A DNA stretch of 64,000 nucleotides, taken from the NCBI GenBank assembly GCA_963793295.1, contig CAWBZX010000008.1, forward strand, positions 211,824 through 275,823. The letters run 5' to 3'. Shown here one piece after another: positions 19,378 through 27,924 of the stretch. This DNA is from JAHDHW01 sp963793295. Lineage in GTDB: Bacteria > Bacteroidota > Bacteroidia > Chitinophagales > Saprospiraceae. The notes below the pieces were generated by a model. It was not told the DNA's origin. It saw only the letters and a program-made list of their open reading frames with translations, and made no database searches. Made by a program: the position numbers and the translations under genes. Position 1 is the first letter of the stretch, and each line of letters starts with the position of its first letter.

Positions 19378-20157
19378 GTGTTACATTATAAAACATATCA
19401 ACTAGATTCTAAGGCTGACTGGGTAACCTTTATTCATGGTGCCGGTGGCAGTAGTTCCATTTGGTTCAAACAGATCCGTGACTTTCGAAAGCATTTTAAT
19501 GTTTTGTTGATTGATCTCAGAGGTCATGGGAAATCCAAAAAACCGATTTATGAAAAACTTAAGCGCTATACTTTTAAAGTCATCGGTGATGAAGTCATCG
19601 AGGTGCTTGATCATCTTCGAATAGCATCCACTCACTTTGTTGGTATTTCGCTGGGGACCATCATTATAAGGGAAATCTCCGAACGTCATCCAGATCGCAC
19701 TAAAAGTATGATCTTGGGTGGAGCAGTGATGAAGTTGAATCTCCGAGGACAAATTTTGATGCGAGTTGGAGACCTGCTCAAATCGGTCATTCCTTATTTG
19801 TTGCTTTACAAATTATTTGCCTTCATCATCATGCCCCGCAAAACACATCGGGAATCCAGAAATTTGTTTATCAACGAAGCTAAAAAACTCTATCAAAAAG
19901 AGTTTAAAAGGTGGTTCACTTTGGTTTCTCAGGTGAATCCATTGCTTTCTTTTTTTCGGATCAAAGACAGCGGAATTCCTACTTTATATGTTATGGGCTC
20001 AGAAGATCATATGTTTTTACCTTCTATCACCCAGTTGGTCAAGAACCACTCCTCCTCCAATTTATTCATTGTGCCACAATGCGGTCATGTGGTAAATATT
20101 GAACAACCTGATATTTTTAATACAAAAGCCATCAAATTTCTCCATGAAATGGGATAA
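19378..20157 (+). CDS. Alpha/beta hydrolase
   Basis: 259 aa soluble alpha/beta hydrolase. Motifs: HGAGGSSSIW (oxyanion loop, about residue 20), DLRGHGKS, nucleophile elbow GISLGT (Ser about 90), Asp in MGSEDHMF, His in CGHVVNIEQP (about 243). The first strand begins about residue 14, which agrees with the GTG start at 19378; no ATG is available nearby. Closest to the many small proline-iminopeptidase/3-oxoadipate-enol-lactonase-like enzymes, but the true substrate cannot be told. Confidence 0.85.
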   Translation: MLHYKTYQLDSKADWVTFIHGAGGSSSIWFKQIRDFRKHFNVLLIDLRGHGKSKKPIYEKLKRYTFKVIGDEVIEVLDHLRIASTHFVGISLGTIIIREISERHPDRTKSMILGGAVMKLNLRGQILMRVGDLLKSVIPYLLLYKLFAFIIMPRKTHRESRNLFINEAKKLYQKEFKRWFTLVSQVNPLLSFFRIKDSGIPTLYVMGSEDHMFLPSITQLVKNHSSSNLFIVPQCGHVVNIEQPDIFNTKAIKFLHEMG

Positions 20158-20179
20158 CTATTTTTCAAAAAAAGGGTAA

Positions 20180-21328
20180 TCATTTACTCTTGTCCAAAGT
20201 CAATTCCAGCTCCAGAAATTCCTTTTTTCGTTTTACTCTAACCATTATTTTTTCACCGGGTTGGTATTTTTCGAGCGCGAGCAGGAGATCATTTCTTGAT
20301 TTAATTTTTTCGTTATTGATACCAACGATGATATCGCCGAGATCAAATTCGCCATACCGGTTTCGGGTGGTGGGCCTTATTCCTGCTGCCTCAGCAGGGC
20401 TGTTTTTTACAACATTTAAAACTAATGCGCCGTCTTCTCCTAAGCGATTCATTGCTTGGGTAGAAGCCAGTTCCACGCCCAATGTAGGCCGCATGAGCTT
20501 TCCGTGTTCGATCAATTGCGGAACCACCCAGCTGAGTATATCGACAGGGATCGAAAACCCGATGCCTGCATATGCACCTGAAGGGCTGTAAATCGCGGTA
20601 TTTACTCCGATAAGTCTTCCACTAGAATCCAAAAGCGGACCACCGGAATTGCCTGGATTGATGGCAGCATCGGTTTGAATAGCATCACGGATCGGCAATC
20701 CCGCAACCGATTTAATTTCCCTGCCTAATGCGCTGATGATGCCAGTCGTTAGTGTTTGGTCAAGTCCAAAAGGATTTCCGATTGCATAGACAGATTGCCC
20801 AACTAAAAGATCTTCAGAAGTACCTACAGGAATTGGAAACAGCTTTTTATTTGGAGCTTCAATTTGCAAAACAGCCAAATCTTTTTCGGGGGCAACACCA
20901 ATGACCTTTGCCTCCCAGTTACTTTGATCGGCCAATGTCACCTGCGCGCGATCCGCTCCCTGGATGACGTGAAAATTAGTGATGATATGTCCTTTTTGAT
21001 CCCAAATAAAAGCGGAGCCAGTACCTCGTGGGATTTCGGTTATATTTCTGGTCCAGTAATCCCGAAGGTAGTTCGATGTGGTAATAAAAGCTACTGAAGG
21101 AGCTGCCTTTTCAAATAACGAAATGGTTGCTTTTTCATCAGAATTAAGATCATTTCGAATTTCTTGACTGGTAGAAATTGCTTTAGTTTGTTGATCCGGT
21201 TCAACTTGAAACTGTTTTTCTTCGATGGTTTCTTGTGAGGTGCCATTGTTCCAGGCAACGCCAACCATAAAGCCCAGTATTAATAAAATTGCCCAAAATA
21301 GGACGCGAAGGAATTTAAAGTTTTTCAT
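20180..21328 (-). CDS. HtrA/DegP-like serine protease with one PDZ domain
   Basis: 382 aa periplasmic quality-control protease. An N-terminal transmembrane/signal segment (residues about 8-25) is followed by the trypsin-like domain with His120 (TNFHV), Asp150 (EKDLAVL) and Ser228 (GNSGGP), and one PDZ domain over about 270-375. One PDZ and an uncleaved N-terminal helix resemble DegS/HhoA types. A 57-codon membrane gene ends 11 bp upstream and is probably co-transcribed. Confidence 0.94.
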   Translation of the reverse strand: MKNFKFLRVLFWAILLILGFMVGVAWNNGTSQETIEEKQFQVEPDQQTKAISTSQEIRNDLNSDEKATISLFEKAAPSVAFITTSNYLRDYWTRNITEIPRGTGSAFIWDQKGHIITNFHVIQGADRAQVTLADQSNWEAKVIGVAPEKDLAVLQIEAPNKKLFPIPVGTSEDLLVGQSVYAIGNPFGLDQTLTTGIISALGREIKSVAGLPIRDAIQTDAAINPGNSGGPLLDSSGRLIGVNTAIYSPSGAYAGIGFSIPVDILSWVVPQLIEHGKLMRPTLGVELASTQAMNRLGEDGALVLNVVKNSPAEAAGIRPTTRNRYGEFDLGDIIVGINNEKIKSRNDLLLALEKYQPGEKIMVRVKRKKEFLELELTLDKSK

Positions 21329-21339
21329 GATTTGCTTTT

Positions 21340-21513
21340 TTATTTAGACAACCATTTTACAAAGAAATAAATTGCGACAATTATCACGATAGAAAAAACA
21401 CCTAAATATAAAATATTACTGGCCATGGTGATGAAAAATGGCAATGCTTGATAAGCTACATAAACAAAAATTGCGAGTATAATTATAGCTCCGATAACTT
21501 TTTGGGTTTTCAT
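21340..21513 (-). CDS. Small two-helix membrane protein upstream of htrA-like gene
   Basis: 57 aa frame from ATG 21513 to TAA at 21340. It begins MKTQKVIGAII and has two hydrophobic segments (about residues 6-22 and 31-52) with a short basic end, KWLSK. It lies 11 bp before the protease start, same strand. No family is recognised; it may be a membrane partner or leader of the HtrA-like protease. Confidence 0.6.
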   Translation of the reverse strand: MKTQKVIGAIIILAIFVYVAYQALPFFITMASNILYLGVFSIVIIVAIYFFVKWLSK

Positions 21514-21672
21514 GACTTTGGGATTTAAGTGAATAAATAAGGTCAGAAATTGGTTTCTTTTTCAAATTTATAACATCTCACTTGTAAAAATGCAAGGAAG
21601 CTTTTAAAGTTTAAATTTTGAATGTTATTTTGGATGGAAATTAATTATTGATCGATATAAAAAATAGTGAGC

Positions 21673-21963
21673 ATGTTAATTTCTATTTTAAAAAAGATAG
21701 GTCTGGCATTTCTTCTGATTGGGATTATCGTCTTTTTGGCGAATATCTTTCGCCCCGAAAATGCAGTTGCGAGCGGTTCCGGGTTTACACGAATTATACC
21801 AGCGGTTGTTTATCCTTTTAAATTGGCTTTGGGAACGGCAACGCTATTTTTAATTGCATCTTTTACGATGAAACCGAAAGGCTGGAAAATCACCTACTTT
21901 ATTCTTTTGGCAATTAATTTAGTATATCTGATTTATTGTATTCAGGCTTATGTAAGTGAGTAA
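21673..21963 (+). CDS. Small integral membrane protein
   Basis: 96 aa from ATG 21673 (in-frame GTG at 21667 is the alternative). Three hydrophobic segments: residues about 5-23, 45-65 and 72-92. No family recognised. Monocistronic, followed by a strong hairpin; transcribed divergently from the HtrA unit. Confidence 0.65.
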   Translation: MLISILKKIGLAFLLIGIIVFLANIFRPENAVASGSGFTRIIPAVVYPFKLALGTATLFLIASFTMKPKGWKITYFILLAINLVYLIYCIQAYVSE

Positions 21964-21969
21964 AAAAAA

Positions 21970-22008
21970 TATTCCCGAATTCTGCTGTTTAGAAGATTCG
22001 GGAACATC
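21970..22008. terminator. Bidirectional hairpin terminator
   Basis: attcccgaattct pairs with agaagattcgggaa around a short loop and is followed by catcttttttattt. It lies between the small membrane gene (+) and the cytochrome gene stop (-). Confidence 0.7.
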
Positions 22009-22039
22009 TTTTTTATTTGGAAAAAGGAAAACCTTTGCC

Positions 22040-22999
22040 CTATTCTAAAGGCTTATTTTTTATATCATTTTCAATAATCGGAACAGTCTTCAAATAAGCA
22101 AAAATCGCTTTGACCTCGTCATCGGACAATAGAGAAAACTTTTCCATAGGATACATGATCGGTGTTCCGTCAGGACGTGATCCAAATCTCACTGCTTTTA
22201 CAAAATCGTCTTCCGTCCAGGTGCCAATTCCTGTATTTTTATCCATCGTGATATTAGCGGAATAAATATCATTGCCATCTATATCTGGCATTTTATTTCC
22301 ACCGCTATAAAATCCCACAGAGTTTTCGGGAGTATAAGTGTCATTGGTTGTGAAATCAGCAGAGTGGCATTCAAAACATTGCAAAACATCATTTGCAATA
22401 TATTTTCCTAATGCTACCTGATCGCCCGGATTAGGTTTTTCGATTCTTTTTTCAGGCAAGGGATAAGGCTTAAAAACAGCGTTACAAAGAAACTTCACAA
22501 GGAAACTGGGTTCACTGGCAGGTTGCACCGCTTCAGAAGCCTGCAAAGAGGGGTGGTCAGATCTTATAAAAGCAATGATATCTTCCACATCTTCATCAGC
22601 CATATGAGGAAACTTAGGCATCCAGGGGGGAGCGTATTGTCCGGTTTTTTTGATACCAGTGCGCAAAATAACAACCAGTTCACCATCTGAATATCTGCCT
22701 GCGCCCTTTTCCGGATGATTGGTAATGTTAGCAGACCAAATTCTTCCAAATTTAGGATCTTCATCCATTTCACGCCCTTCAAGAAGAATGGTATTTTTGC
22801 CGCGATGGCAATTGTTACAAAGCATAGCAGACAATTTCTCACCATTTGCAAAGCTGGCACTGTCCATTTCCACTTTCAGTTTGATTTCTTGCGTCCCATA
22901 GGAAGGAATACCTCTGATATTGATGGTTAGTCCAGCAATAACGATGAGCAGTAAGATCACTCCGACAATAATTCCGAGGATTTTCAGGATCTTTTTCAT
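22040..22999 (-). CDS. Membrane-anchored dihaem cytochrome c
   Basis: 319 aa from ATG 22999 (the upstream TTG at 23026 is unlikely). An N-terminal membrane anchor (residues 5-25) is followed by two class I cytochrome domains with haem motifs CNNCH (61-65) and CFECH (208-212). Met ligands are probably in PPWMPKFPHM and PIMYPMEKF. Similar dihaem proteins donate electrons to alcohol or sugar dehydrogenases in the periplasm; no partner dehydrogenase is adjacent. Confidence 0.9.
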   Translation of the reverse strand: MKKILKILGIIVGVILLLIVIAGLTINIRGIPSYGTQEIKLKVEMDSASFANGEKLSAMLCNNCHRGKNTILLEGREMDEDPKFGRIWSANITNHPEKGAGRYSDGELVVILRTGIKKTGQYAPPWMPKFPHMADEDVEDIIAFIRSDHPSLQASEAVQPASEPSFLVKFLCNAVFKPYPLPEKRIEKPNPGDQVALGKYIANDVLQCFECHSADFTTNDTYTPENSVGFYSGGNKMPDIDGNDIYSANITMDKNTGIGTWTEDDFVKAVRFGSRPDGTPIMYPMEKFSLLSDDEVKAIFAYLKTVPIIENDIKNKPLE

Positions 23000-23081
23000 A
23001 AGAGTTGGGGTTTTATGGTTTGACAATATTTATAGCTCATTTAAATATAAACCTGACGCTCACCACCCTCTTTGTTCAAAT

Positions 23082-23101
23082 CGTTTTATAACGTTTTATA
23101 A
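23082..23101. repeat. Two-copy 10-bp tandem repeat
   Basis: cgttttataa is repeated head to tail (23082-23091, 23092-23101) in the region upstream of the cytochrome gene. Possibly regulatory, possibly chance. Confidence 0.4.
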
Positions 23102-23249
23102 ATTTTGATTTGATGTAACTTAAAAATACAAAATGTATTCTGAAAATTAAAAATTGCTTTTTGATATTATTGAAAAGTAAATCAGGATTTCCAATCAAAC
23201 GGAAGACAACTCATTGATCTGTTTGAGATTTTTTAAGGTAGCAATTTAA

Positions 23250-23996
23250 TTATTTTGTAAGTAAATGCTCTAAAATATCACCCACATAATACGCAACAGC
23301 TGCAGCTATTACTCCGAGAACTAACGTTTCGAAAATTCCTTTCAACCAGTTTGTTTCGTTCACATAAGACTTTAATAATCCTACAACGATAAACCCTAAT
23401 GAAGTAAGTAAACAAGTAGATAAAAATAGATTGCCTTCAAATCCATAAAAATAGTCCCAAACATACAGATACAACGGAATCAGTCCAACCAGGATAAAGG
23501 AAACAAATGTCACTGCTCCCATTGCAAAAGGAGATTTACTGGTTTTCATCATATACAATTCATCTTTCATCATGACATCGACCCAACGATCCCGGTCACT
23601 GGTAATTACTTCAACCACCTTTTCTAGCAATTCACCCTCAAAGCCTTTCTCCCGATAAATTTGACGAACTTCTTCTTTTTCGGCTTCCGGGATATTATCT
23701 ACTTCCCAGTATTCAATTTTTTGATGTTTATTAAAATTATCTCTTTCTGATTTTGAAGAAAGATAACTTCCAACGGACATTGAAAATCCATCGGCAAAAA
23801 GGTTGGCAAAGCCTAAAATGATAATAATGGAAGAATCCAGACTTGCCCCAACTGCACCAGCTACTACCGCAAAAGTGGTCACACTACCATCAATACCGCC
23901 ATATACAAATTCGCCAAGATATTCTTGAAATCGATTGAAAAAACCATTATTACTCGCTCCGTGAATTTTATTTTCGTTGTGTACTTCGTTCATCAT
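23250..23996 (-). CDS. VIT1/CCC1 family iron/manganese transporter
   Basis: 248 aa. The N-terminal part has the family signature (YLGEFVYGGIDGSVTTFAVVAG, given here as residues about 26-47, and the SMSVGSYLSSKSE stretch near 75-87), followed by a hydrophilic Glu-rich segment (100-145) that carries metal ligands in VIT1, then three C-terminal helices. It should move Fe2+ or Mn2+ across the inner membrane, out of the cytosol. Two adjacent ATGs at 23996 and 23993 are possible starts. Confidence 0.9.
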   Translation of the reverse strand: MMNEVHNENKIHGASNNGFFNRFQEYLGEFVYGGIDGSVTTFAVVAGAVGASLDSSIIIILGFANLFADGFSMSVGSYLSSKSERDNFNKHQKIEYWEVDNIPEAEKEEVRQIYREKGFEGELLEKVVEVITSDRDRWVDVMMKDELYMMKTSKSPFAMGAVTFVSFILVGLIPLYLYVWDYFYGFEGNLFLSTCLLTSLGFIVVGLLKSYVNETNWLKGIFETLVLGVIAAAVAYYVGDILEHLLTK

Positions 23997-24188
23997 ATTT
24001 GTTTTATGAAATCAGGGATACCCTCAAATGTAACAGAAAGCTTTCTTTTTTACAATGACATTTATTATTTGAAACCTGCACTCGAAAGATTTTTTTTAAT
24101 GTATTAAAACAAGAGGTCAATGAATTAATTTCAAAAAGACGTAGTTATGTTTTAAATCAATAGAATTTTATACTTCAAAAAAGAAGTA

Positions 24189-24683
24189 ATGATTAAAGTT
24201 TTGACGGAAAAAAATACAGACACTTTTATCGAAATAAGAATGGAAAGTCTTCGGGAAAGTCCGCTGGCTTTTGGAGCTTCATTCGAAGACGGAATAGACA
24301 GGGAGCTAACATTTCAAAACCTAAAAAACCGAACAGATGAAAATTTTATTTTGGGTTATTTCGAAGAATCTCAATTAGTTGGTATCGTTGGCTTTATCAG
24401 AGAACAAAAACGAAAAAAGAGACATAAATCTTTTATCTGGGGTATGTTTGTGAGCCAAAATTCAAGAGGAAGCGGTATCGGTAAAAAGTTAATGCTGGAA
24501 GTGATGAATCGGGCAAAAAAGATCGATGGCCTTTCAAAGATTAACCTTTCCGTCACCAAGTCGCAGCAAAATGCTATTGCATTTTATCATGGTCTGGGGT
24601 TTGTTGAATATGCAGTTGAAAAAGATGCGTTGAGAGTTGACGGACAAGCAATTGATGAAATTTTTATGAGCATTGAAATATAA
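24189..24683 (+). CDS. GNAT family N-acetyltransferase
   Basis: 164 aa acetyltransferase with the acetyl-CoA motif RGSGIGKKLM (residues about 93-102), preceded by strand GMFVSQNS and followed by the N..AIAFYHGLGF motif near 130-141. Cytoplasmic. The acceptor (amino acid, peptide, antibiotic) cannot be deduced. Monocistronic. Confidence 0.9.
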   Translation: MIKVLTEKNTDTFIEIRMESLRESPLAFGASFEDGIDRELTFQNLKNRTDENFILGYFEESQLVGIVGFIREQKRKKRHKSFIWGMFVSQNSRGSGIGKKLMLEVMNRAKKIDGLSKINLSVTKSQQNAIAFYHGLGFVEYAVEKDALRVDGQAIDEIFMSIEI

Positions 24684-24743
24684 GTTTGATTTTGAAAAAG
24701 TGATAACCAGTTTTTTAATAACAGCTTTTTGATTCAAAGTCGC

Positions 24744-24770
24744 TTTGAAAGTTTTTTAATCTTATTTTTG
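24744..24770 (+). promoter_or_regulatory. Candidate promoter of the MATE gene
   Basis: TTTG (24744-24747) and TATTTTTG (24763-24770) match the Bacteroidota -33/-7 pattern with a short 15-bp spacer, about 50 bp before the MATE ATG. Confidence 0.4.
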
Positions 24771-24797
24771 CAAATTTTCTAATTCCCACCGTTGGGT

Positions 24798-24812
24798 AGA
24801 CAAAGTTTGTCT
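24798..24812. promoter_or_regulatory. Palindrome in MATE gene leader
   Basis: agacaaa g tttgtct is a perfect 7-bp inverted repeat with one central base, placed 8 bp before the MATE ATG. It could be an operator or a short hairpin over the translation start. Confidence 0.35.
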
Positions 24813-24820
24813 TTTAAAAA

Positions 24821-26206
24821 ATGACTAAAACCTTAAGATTAATCTACGATGCTATCCGTGGTACGGAAAAAGACTTTACCACGGGAAGTATTGACCGGGC
24901 TATTGTGCTTCTTGCTATTCCGATGATATTGGAGATGGTCATGGAATCCCTTTTTGCGGTGGTAGATATTTACTTTGTTGGAAGGATTGGTGAAAATGCG
25001 ATCAATACAGTTGGCTTGACTGAATCTGTATTGATGCTTATTTACTCGCTGGCTATAGGCCTGGCCATGGGGGCTACTGCTATGGTTGCGCGAAGGATTG
25101 GTGAAAAAAAACCTGAAGAAGCTTCCAGGGTAGCTGTGCAGGCGCTGATCCTTTCTACCACGATCGCGATTTTTACTGGTGTACTTGGTTTTTACTTTGC
25201 AGAAGAAATACTGCAAATCATGGGCGGGAGCGACGAATTGATCGCAAGTGGAATCGGTTACACCAGGATCATTTTTGCCAGCAATATCGTCATCATGCTC
25301 ATCTTTTTGTTGAACGGCGTATTCCGAGGAGCCGGAGATGCATCTATTGCCATGCGTGTGCTTTGGCTTTCCAATGGGTTAAACATCATTTTAGATCCAA
25401 TTTTTATTTTTGGCTTTGGGCCCATTCCTGCATTTGGGGTAGAAGGTGCGGCGATTGCTACAACAATTGGCAGAGGAACCGGCGTTCTTTTCCAGCTTTA
25501 TGTGTTATTCAAAGGTTCTTCTATTATAAAAATAAGCCTTCAATATTTTAAAGTTCGGTTAAAAATTATCTGGCGGTTGATTGAGGTGGGGTCCGGAAGT
25601 TTTTTTCAGTTTTTTATTGGATCGGCAAGTTGGATTTTTATGACTTACATCATTTCCAATAATTTCAGTGAAATGGTGCTTTCGGGTTACATCATCTCCA
25701 TCCGTGTTATCATTTTTACGATCCTTCCGTCCTGGGGAATCGCAAACGCTGCAGCAACTTTAGTGGGCCAAAATCTTGGTGCCAAACAACCGGATCGTGC
25801 TGAAAAATCTGTTTGGCGTTCCGCATTTTTTAATATGATTTTTATGGTAACTGTTTCGATTGTATTTTTTACCAATGCGGAAGCAATTATCGGTATTTTT
25901 AGTACAGAACCGGAGGTGATTGAAGCTGGAACTTTGAGTTTGAAAATCATCATCGCAGGCTATCTTTTCTTCGCCTACGGAATGGTGTTGAGCCAGTCAT
26001 TCAACGGAGCCGGAGATACTTATACCCCAACAGCCATTAATTTTGTCGCATTTTGGTTGATCCAAATTCCACTTGCCTGGTATCTGGTTCAGCAAGATTT
26101 TGGTCCTTCTGGAGTTTATTGGTCTATTTTTATTAGCGAATCGATTCTGGCTTTGATTTGCATCTATGTTTTTAGATTAGGAAGGTGGAAACGAGTTGAA
26201 ATATAA
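24821..26206 (+). CDS. MATE family efflux transporter
   Basis: 461 aa with twelve transmembrane segments arranged as two six-helix halves. Family features include the helix 1 stretch IPMILEMVMESLFAVVDIYF (about residues 36-55), VGRIGENA and, in the second half, LVGQNLGAKQPDRAE. MATE pumps exchange cationic drugs or metabolites for Na+ or H+. No regulator is adjacent; a palindrome lies in the leader. Confidence 0.94.
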   Translation: MTKTLRLIYDAIRGTEKDFTTGSIDRAIVLLAIPMILEMVMESLFAVVDIYFVGRIGENAINTVGLTESVLMLIYSLAIGLAMGATAMVARRIGEKKPEEASRVAVQALILSTTIAIFTGVLGFYFAEEILQIMGGSDELIASGIGYTRIIFASNIVIMLIFLLNGVFRGAGDASIAMRVLWLSNGLNIILDPIFIFGFGPIPAFGVEGAAIATTIGRGTGVLFQLYVLFKGSSIIKISLQYFKVRLKIIWRLIEVGSGSFFQFFIGSASWIFMTYIISNNFSEMVLSGYIISIRVIIFTILPSWGIANAAATLVGQNLGAKQPDRAEKSVWRSAFFNMIFMVTVSIVFFTNAEAIIGIFSTEPEVIEAGTLSLKIIIAGYLFFAYGMVLSQSFNGAGDTYTPTAINFVAFWLIQIPLAWYLVQQDFGPSGVYWSIFISESILALICIYVFRLGRWKRVEI

Positions 26207-26243
26207 ATGATAACTTTGTTCTATCAATATTAAAAAATATTCT

Positions 26244-26257
26244 GGCTTAATTAAGCC
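26244..26257. promoter_or_regulatory. 14-bp palindrome upstream of DUF6428 gene
   Basis: ggcttaattaagcc is a perfect palindrome, followed closely by aactagtt and TATATTTG (26271-26278) just before the ATG at 26281. It may be the operator of the DUF6428 cassette; it could also be the tail of the MATE transcript. Confidence 0.45.
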
Positions 26258-26280
26258 CAACTAGTTAAATTATATTTGAA

Positions 26281-26751
26281 ATGAAACTATCTGAAGTAAA
26301 AACAATATTAGAAACCGCGCAGGATGTCAGCTTCGAATTGCCTAATGGTACTGTTGTACCGGAGCATTTTCATGTTACAGAAATTGGAAGTATTACCAAA
26401 AACTTTATTGATTGTGGCGGAACAATTCGGAAAGAAAAAGTAATAAACTTTCAATTGTGGTATGCGGATGACTTTGATCATCGGTTAAAACCTCAAAAAT
26501 TGATTGATATCATTGCGCTATCCGAAAAAGAATTAGGTCTCGAAGATTTGGACATAGAAGTAGAATACCAATCTGAAACGATCGGAAAATACGGTTTGGA
26601 TTTCAACGGCAATCATTTTGTATTGCTTTCAAAGCAAACGGATTGTCTGGCACCCGATAAATGTGGAATACCTCAAAGTAAGCAAAAAGTAAATCTCTCA
26701 GATTTGATCGCTAATCCAAATGCTTGCAAACCTGGAAGCGGTTGTTGTTAA
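26281..26751 (+). CDS. DUF6428 family protein
   Basis: 156 aa soluble protein that I recognise as DUF6428, a Bacteroidota family typically found in arsenic-resistance operons; its activity is not known. The last third is Cys-rich: DCLAPDKCG near residues 121-129 and a terminal GSGCC. It heads a three-gene unit with a MerT-GDCCVxC fusion (4 bp after its stop) and an arsenate-reductase-like phosphatase. The unit lacks an ArsR repressor and an Acr3 pump. Confidence 0.8.
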   Translation: MKLSEVKTILETAQDVSFELPNGTVVPEHFHVTEIGSITKNFIDCGGTIRKEKVINFQLWYADDFDHRLKPQKLIDIIALSEKELGLEDLDIEVEYQSETIGKYGLDFNGNHFVLLSKQTDCLAPDKCGIPQSKQKVNLSDLIANPNACKPGSGCC

Positions 26752-26755
26752 GATC

Positions 26756-27196
26756 ATGAAATTAGAGTTCAGACAAACGATCGTTGGAAGCGCCTTTGCT
26801 TTTCTTTTGGCGACAAGCTGTTGCTGGCTTCCCTGGCTGGCAATATTGCTTGGAAGTGCAACAGGTTTTGCAGGTATAAGCGCAGAACTTGAAAATTTTA
26901 GCGGACCCTCAATGGTATTGGGATTCAGTTTATTGGGTTTGGGAATATTTCAGTTTTATAAAAAAAATGAAGCAAAATTGAATAACAAAAAAGTCATCTT
27001 ATTATCTACCATTTCTTGCCCAAAATGTGGTTTTCAAAAAGAAGAAAAGATGCCGACCGATGCTTGTCAGTATTTTTATAAATGTGAAAACTGTCAGGAA
27101 ATTTTAAAGCCTCTTGAAGGGGATTGCTGTGTTTTTTGCAGTTATGGAACCGTGGCTTGCCCGCCTATCCAAATGAATGAAGATTGTTGTAATTAA
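26756..27196 (+). CDS. MerT-like membrane domain fused to GDCCVxC domain
   Basis: 146 aa from ATG 26756. Residues 1-68 hold two or three helices with the MerT-like vicinal pair SCCWLP (Cys22-Cys23) in the first helix, followed by ILLGSATG. Residues about 78-146 match the small GDCCVxC domain: CPKC (88-91), Cys104, CENC (110-113), GDCCVFCSYG (122-131), CPP and terminal CC. In some homologues of that domain the site carries selenocysteine; here it is Cys. A fusion of ion-binding helices to a thiol-rich domain suggests transport or relay of a soft metal or metalloid. Function inferred. Confidence 0.78.
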   Translation: MKLEFRQTIVGSAFAFLLATSCCWLPWLAILLGSATGFAGISAELENFSGPSMVLGFSLLGLGIFQFYKKNEAKLNNKKVILLSTISCPKCGFQKEEKMPTDACQYFYKCENCQEILKPLEGDCCVFCSYGTVACPPIQMNEDCCN

Positions 27197-27209
27197 ATAA
27201 ATCATCAGA

Positions 27210-27869
27210 ATGACTCCCCAAACTTTATTTAAAAGCATATCAGGCTATTGTAAAAGCCTTGAAAAAGAATTTGATTTGATTCCTCCGGAAAGAAAAGAAA
27301 AATTATTAACGTTTGCTCAATATTTTTTCGATAAATTGGCCGGGCATGAAATTCCAAAAGTCATTGTGATTTGTACCCATAATTCCAGACGAAGCCATCT
27401 CGGCCAAATTTGGCTGGCAGTGGGAGCGGATTATTACCAATTGCCGGAAATCCAAACCTATTCAGGGGGAACGGAAGGAACCGCATTTAATCCCAGAGCT
27501 GTTGATGCACTGGTACGAGCAGGATTTGAAATAACTTCTGATGATGCAAATCATTCAAATCCGGTTTACAATATTCGTTGGCAAGAAAACAGGAAACCTT
27601 ATCTGGCGTTTTCAAAAAAATACGACGACAATCCTAATCCTAAAGAAAAATTTGCAGCTATCATGGTTTGTTCGGAAGCTGACGAAGCCTGTCCTTTTGT
27701 AGCCGGAACCGATTTTAGGTTGTCACTTCCCTTTGAAGATCCAAAAGCATTTGACGTAACCGAACTGGAAAGTCAAAAATATGATGAGCGATGTCGTCAG
27801 ATAGGGAGAGAAATGTTGTTTGTTTTAAGCCAGGTAAAAAACCATTTACCGGAAAAGAAAGTCCATTAA
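27210..27869 (+). CDS. Arsenate-reductase-like low-molecular-weight phosphatase
   Basis: 219 aa with the P-loop CTHNSRRS (Cys55, Arg61). A second Cys pair, Cys154 and Cys161, has the same seven-residue offset as the Cys82/Cys89 relay of plasmid pI258 ArsC, and an Asp in PFEDPKAFD may be the general acid. This supports thioredoxin-coupled arsenate reduction. An extra N-terminal helical part of about 48 residues precedes the P-loop, as in the related Bacteroidota proteins. Third gene of the DUF6428 cassette, 13 bp after the MerT fusion. Confidence 0.83.
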   Translation: MTPQTLFKSISGYCKSLEKEFDLIPPERKEKLLTFAQYFFDKLAGHEIPKVIVICTHNSRRSHLGQIWLAVGADYYQLPEIQTYSGGTEGTAFNPRAVDALVRAGFEITSDDANHSNPVYNIRWQENRKPYLAFSKKYDDNPNPKEKFAAIMVCSEADEACPFVAGTDFRLSLPFEDPKAFDVTELESQKYDERCRQIGREMLFVLSQVKNHLPEKKVH

Positions 27870-27924
27870 AATAATCCTTTTGGAAGATACTTTCCACATT
27901 TAGAATTTTATAAAAATAATATTC

